Positions 59,201 through 64,000 of a DNA stretch of 64,000 nucleotides are shown piece after piece (the stretch's first letter is position 1; each line of letters begins with the position of its first letter). A program made the translations under genes and the position numbers. The stretch is from Chimonanthus salicifolius (taxonomy: Eukaryota > Streptophyta > Magnoliopsida > Laurales > Calycanthaceae): the NCBI GenBank assembly GCA_013350335.1, contig CM023533.1, positions 27,510,869 through 27,574,868 on the forward strand, written 5' to 3'. Below the pieces are notes generated by a model that had not been told where the DNA came from, did not search any database, and was given only the letters and a program-made list of their open reading frames with translations.

Positions 59201-62200
59201 ATTCCTTGTATGCAATCGAGTCCTCAAGAACACAGTTGATGCGATTATTGCGACGATGATAATCTGAAGACAAATACAATCCAATGAAAACCCATTTGAA
59301 AATGAACTAGGAGTGGCTGCTTCTGCTACTGCTACAGCTACTGCTTTTACCATTACCACTACCACTACTACCTCTAGTCTACTAATGCCTCATTGGTTTC
59401 TAAACAATTAGAGTACGGCGCTTGTATGGTTCGTTCTATCACTATCCATAGATTGATAGTTACAGTAGCAACAGAAGGAAATTGCAGCATACAAAGAAAG
59501 AAGTAGAGAGACTATGGTGCACCTGAACAGTCTTGAAAATGTAAACGAAGGAATTCCTTTGGATGAGAAGCCATTCCTTGGCAAAGTTGGCCTTGAGGAG
59601 CTCCCATCTTGGGACGGCATACTTGTTGAAGACTAAAGCTGCTTTATGGTTCTTGCTCTTGTCGTAGGGGACGGACAGATCATTCTCTAGGTGGAGACCA
59701 ACATGGAATTTCTTGAAGAGCTGCACAAATTCGGATACAGGTATGTAGCGGTAAGGCTTGCTTTTGTCTGCCCAGTACTGCTCTTGATCCTTTTTCGACG
59801 TAACCTGCTCATGAGAATTCTAAACATTAGCTTTGATTCTTTGTAGCAGAGGCTACCAGTCTAGCATTCTCCATTTACAGAGAAACTTTCTGTTAAAACT
59901 ATAAATTGGGTTGGGCTCAACTCAAATTTTCCCCACCATGAACACATGTTTGTTAAAACCATAAAGCTTGAGTCAATCATGGGCTTTTCCAAACCCATTA
60001 AACCTGCCCACCTGAGTTGCACCCCTACACATGAGAGGTGGAAGTTGGCAGGGCCTGAGCCACCATGCAATATGAGCTTATCCAATACCTAGTCTGGCCC
60101 ACAAAATTCCACCACCACAACAGCAATAGCCGACTGGTAAAGTAGAATTGGTATTACCTCTTGCAGAAAATCGGCAGTGCCTTTCCGCTCAGGGCACCGG
60201 AATCCACAGCTCCCAAAGAATTCGAGGACGTGCTCCCTCGGTCCTTGATAGACAATCTGGCCTTCGGAGAGAAGGACAATGTCGTCAAAGAGATCAAATG
60301 TCTCAGGTGCAGGTTGAAGCAAATTCATGAAAATAGTGGCCTCAGTTAGATGAACAATCTGTTGGAGGCATTTCACTATCTGGAATGTGGTTGAGCTGTC
60401 TAGGCCCGTCGAAATCTCATCCATGAAGAGGGTCTTGGTTGGACCGACGATCATCTCCCCTGCATTAGGTGACAATGTCATTCGATCACAGAACTAAGTA
60501 CACTAATTAGATATATATTGAAGATTGAAACTTCATTTTCCCACAGTATGGACTATAAACTTCCCTCTCTTGACAATAATTCAGATGTCCTTGAATGGTA
60601 TTGTGGGCTAGCTTGGGATTGTAGAAGCAAAGCCATTTAGCTGTTAACCCAGTAAAAATAGTAAACCATGGACCACAATTTAAGACCGGTCCAATCTCTC
60701 CACAATGTACTTTCATGCTCATTAAACGTTATCAATTTTTTTTTTTTAAAAAAAACACAATTCTCAACAAGAAATTAAAAAAGAAAAAGAAAAACAGAAG
60801 TATTAAGTAGACATACCAGTGGTGACCCGCTTCTTTTGGCCACCTGAAATTCCTCTCAACATCTCATCTCCCACAATGGTGTCTCTGCATATGTCAAGGC
60901 CCAATATCTGCTCCAAAAACCCATTAAAAATTCATAAGCATAGTTCTAAAATTGGGCTCTGGGCCCAAATGATATGGGCCAAAGCCTTCATGGATTGGGC
61001 CCTCTATTGGTTAAAGACCAATATCTCAGTCTACTGCAGGGGTATAAATCTCGGTCGATACTGTACATATCGGCCGAGATATTTCGGGTTTTCAAGGACC
61101 GAGATATCTAGGCCGATACACACAGTATTGGTTAGAGATAAAATAATTAGGCCGAGATCTCGACCGATTTCTTTTTCTTTTTCCTTTTTTTTTTTTAAAA
61201 AAGAATATTGATTGTGGACCCGACCAATATCTCTACTGATATTTGAAATATCGGACGATATTTATATTTTTTTTATTTAAAAAAACAACCTCTTTTTATT
61301 TTTTTAATGATTTTTTTTTAAAAAAAAGCCACCGAGATTTTTTAAAAATAAATTAAGGAGAGAAAAAATCTCGGCCGAAATCTCGACAAGGCTGATTTTT
61401 GTAGTCGTCTTATTTGCAAGAATTTCCAAATACAAGTTCAATCCATGCAAAAAGTAAAAAAAAAAGAGAAATTTATAATTGTAAATGAGAATTTTACTTG
61501 TTTATCTTCTATATGGCATGAATCTATCTTATAATTATATATAATTCTTAAAAAAAAAAAGAAAATTTCTCGTGGGCGGGTTGTCCATCTATTGTAGTGA
61601 TAATATTTCAGAGTTTACAGCGATAACTCTGGAATATTTACTATATAATGATTAACTAAATATGTCTATGATTAATTAATTATTTGACTCTAAGAATGGT
61701 CAAGTCCCAATCATTTCCAAAAGCATATTAGACAAATAATTTAGTCACGGCAGCTCTCTTTCACCAACCATTGGGGCCCCTTTTTGTTCACCTTCATGAA
61801 AATCGCCTTTTTGAAACTTATGCGTTTCCAACTGAACAGACCCTTTTTGTTCTTTTTCGGAATAAGTCAAATAAAGAAACAAATCCCTACTAACATAGGT
61901 ATTCCAACTCCAATATTCTAATCTCACGAGTATATGTAAACCTCTCAATCTATACACTGGTTAAGTCGATAGAAGTGACTCGGACGATTAAGCGTGAATC
62001 GAAATCAAGACTTTGTTTCATGAGGCGGGTGTCTTAACCGTGAGGCCAACCTTTGTCATTTTGTTTACTGCTAATTCAGCTCTTGTCACTTTTTCAGACA
62101 AACATTTATAACAATAATATATTTTTTCCATTAATTGAGGACTGAAATTTCCCCTTTTTTGGTAAAAGAAAATTTTCTTAAGACCCATTTCCCATATAAA

Positions 62201-63985
62201 TAGAATAATACAAGTACACAACCCATTTGCCATTTTTATTTAATTGGAAATGTTGGATGCAGAATTTGGCGAATCTTACTCTGAGAGTGTAGTCTGTTTG
62301 GAGGCTGCTTTCAACTCCTTCCATCGCTGTAGCCTGAAATGCTCACATAGATAATTAAAAGACAAATCAATGAATGGTGCACCAATTAAAAGAAAAATAT
62401 AAAAAAAAAATAGTGAGAGGAATTGATCTGTTTGCCTTACCTTCATGAAAAGATCTACTTCAGCTTCCGGGTATATTCCTTCACTCTTTTCCCTTCTTGC
62501 CAGTTCCGCTAGCAACTCTGTAGTAAATTTGCATTGAATCAAATCTTGTGCCGACGGTTAATTCAAGAAATCAATGACTCTATATAATATTTGAGGTATC
62601 ATTCTCTCAGACTAACTTTTGAGAGTGATTTCTACTTGAAGAATATTATCATGTCATGATTTCTAATATTTAGAGATATATGAAAAAAATTACCATATCT
62701 CGGTCCCACGCCTTGGCATCTCGCGGAGAAATCGAGCGTCTCCTTAACGGTCATTTCTCCGATGTGGATGTCGTTCTGGCTAATGTAGGCAGACGATTTC
62801 TGGGGGATGAACTCATTGAGTCGGTGTCCGTTGTATGTGATTTCTCCCTGGACCTGATTGTATGAAAAAGCTTCTCGTAAGTAACTTCTGTAGAAGGCCA
62901 CTTGGTGTGATTGACTGACTCATTGATTCAGCTCATACTACGAGTTGCATCAGGCAAGGTTGGCTCAACTTGACTCGGATAGACTCAAGTATTTATTAAA
63001 CGCGTTGATCAAATTCAATCTATTTATTGCATAGGTCAAAGATGCTTGAAGTCTATTTTTCTATGAATTGTTGGTTGGTTTAGGAATTCCATTAGTGAGT
63101 TGGGTTAGGTCAGTCAACCGCACCCTAATTTATAAAACCCCAAGACAGATTCGTGTGGGGGTTTGGTTGACAGGTTGAGTCCAAATTTGCTATACACTAC
63201 CCAGAAAAGGTGAATGACTACTTCTTTCTGAGTTTCAACTCCTTGTAACTCGTTGTCCTTGAGTTGATCATATTATTAATTCCTAATCTTGGACTTCCTG
63301 GAAATTTAACCAAGAGTCCAAGGTGATTCGATCCTTGTCAGTAGCATTCTAATTCTTTGACTCAGCTCAGTATCCTGACCCGGTTTGGCCGAGTTAAAGT
63401 AAGTTCAAACGGCATTCTGAGCTGAAAAACCTTACATATGGTTTGAATTGGATCGAACCAACAAGAACACTTGCTGGGTATCCAAAAATTTCCCCTACAA
63501 AATTATGTAGATGATTAAGGTAAATGAGTAAGATATGAATAAAATAACTAGGTAGATATTCATCATTATCTAAATTATTTATCTTATTACAAAAAAATAC
63601 TTGTGTTTTTATAACTTCTCATTCAACCACATAATAGATAAGATAAAATGACACCATATTATATTGAAGTTGGGACATGAATGGGACATGAATCACATGG
63701 GGTTTTAAAACCTTTGTTCAATAAAATAATACAGAGATGTCGTTTTATAGGTGCTATCAGAGAACTGTTTGGTACAGAATATTTCTCAAATTCAATTATT
63801 AATTGGAATTGGCCCAATCCCAGTTGATTAAGGCTAACTCAGCATCTTAATACCTAAAAGACAATCTTCATCTAACTATGTAAGATTAGAAAAGGCAAAC
63901 CTTCAAGGTTGGATTCAGCTTCCCAGCAAGTGCCAGCAAGAGGGTTGTCTTTCCAGAGCCAGGAGGGCCCAACAAAAGCGTCATC
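53475..63985 (-). CDS. PDR: full-size PDR-type ABC transporter (ABCG), 5' end beyond window
   Basis: Plasma-membrane ATP-driven exporter of the plant PDR clade, whose members move terpenoids, alkaloids, phenolics or hormones. Exons, 5' to 3': 63901-63985, 62694-62853, 62441-62517, 62280-62333, 60817-60907, 60158-60459, 59523-59804, 58947-59263, 58681-58841, 58263-58372, 57978-58131, 57589-57654, 57301-57473, 56876-57208, 56255-56545, 55951-56034, 55700-55833, 55078-55305, 54813-54984, 54154-54408, 53475-53744. They join in frame for about 1265 residues plus TAG. Order: NBD1 (GPPGSGKTT Walker [10 protein letters not shown] signature, [13 protein letters not shown]), TMD1, linker with YLNPLGKPQAV, NBD2 ([30 protein letters not shown]), TMD2, end VLNFQQR. 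The family is about 1420-1450 residues, so roughly 160-180 N-terminal residues are missing at the edge. No frame breaks. Substrate cannot be read from sequence. Confidence 0.95.
56205..56248. repeat. (GA)22 microsatellite next to a splice donor
   Basis: Perfect 44-bp GA repeat; on the transporter's coding strand it is (TC)22 and begins six bases into the intron after exon 56255-56545. Confidence 0.95.
61037..61400. mobile_element. degraded hAT-like MITE in a transporter intron
   Basis: Begins CAGGGGTATAAATCTCGG and carries internal words ATCGGCCGAGAT and CTCGGCCGAAAT. The distal end (GGCTGATTTTTGTAG) has lost the CCCCTG terminus and no target duplication is clear. A variant in which ATATCGG is often replaced by ATCTCGG. 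Confidence 0.55.
61955..62060 (-). repeat. SINE-like tRNA-related fragment
   Basis: On the minus strand it reads GGTTGGCCTCACGGTTAAGA, a tRNA A-box-like start, and then, about 30 bp on, TCTTGATTTCGATTCACG, which is B-box-like. Diverged; ends not fixed. Confidence 0.4.
62854..63900. other. 1.05-kb intron of the transporter gene
   Basis: Contains loosely repeated TTGACTC / GGTTGG words near 62910-63170. No gene or clear element. Confidence 0.6.
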
Positions 63986-64000
63986 CTACGAAGAACAGAG

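Larger units (their letters stand above)
60908..62279. other. 1.37-kb intron of the transporter gene, repeat-filled
   Basis: Longest transporter intron in the window. Holds a degraded ATCGGCCGAT-type MITE (61037-61400) and a SINE-like tRNA-related block (61955-62060). Confidence 0.65.

Noticed and set aside
61021..61420. Clean 8-bp target duplication around the intronic MITE
   Set aside because: No convincing match between the flanks; the distal end is too degraded to place.

Overview
This window is nuclear DNA from a flowering plant. The evidence is spliced genes with short GT..AG introns, strongly AT-rich spacers, plant-type gene families (cytosolic NADP-malic enzyme, plastid geranylgeranyl diphosphate synthase, berberine-bridge-like oxidase, full-size PDR/ABCG transporter) and dense plant transposon remains. 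I cannot name the species. No bacterial features are present, so operons, ribosome binding sites and CRISPR arrays do not apply. Splice sites and exon edges were read by eye from GT/AG signals and conserved protein joins; treat them as good to about 1-2 bases.

Layout. 1-4 kb: a LINE fragment and a 0.8-kb direct tandem duplication. 4.06-11.76 kb (minus): a complete 19-exon NADP-malic enzyme gene of 591 codons; a hAT-like MITE sits in intron 3 and a decayed hAT transposase in the 3.1-kb intron 1. 12-19 kb: spacer with a perfect 49-bp-arm hairpin, SINE-like pieces and a 1.3-kb fold-back element. 19.4-28.3 kb: a transposon nest. Two fold-back elements abut, and a third has been split by a 3.4-kb solo LTR and by a 2.7-kb non-autonomous Copia-type element. 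32.9-43.6 kb: a 5.3-5.5-kb tandem segmental duplication, each unit with one single-exon GGPP synthase gene. As read, each copy is broken by a different one-base insertion. 44.0-46.3 kb: a hAT-like MITE and a 1.9-kb fold-back element. 46.74-48.32 kb: an intact intronless berberine-bridge-like oxidase. 48.3-53.4 kb: spacer with a second hAT transposase relic. 53.48-63.99 kb (minus): 21 exons of a PDR-type ABC transporter whose N-terminal exons lie beyond the window edge.

How the genes might work together: GGPP synthase makes the C20 precursor of diterpenoids, BBE-like enzymes oxidise specialised metabolites, and PDR transporters export such compounds. Their neighbourhood is suggestive, but it is only proximity within 30 kb. 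NADP-malic enzyme is housekeeping carbon and redox metabolism and needs no link to the others.

The most unusual signal is a set of four fold-back elements (16.9-18.2, 19.7-20.7, 21.2-28.3 and 44.4-46.3 kb). Each carries two to four palindromic core modules inside terminal inverted repeats, flanked by 8-bp target duplications. Related cores occur inside shells with different terminal sequences.
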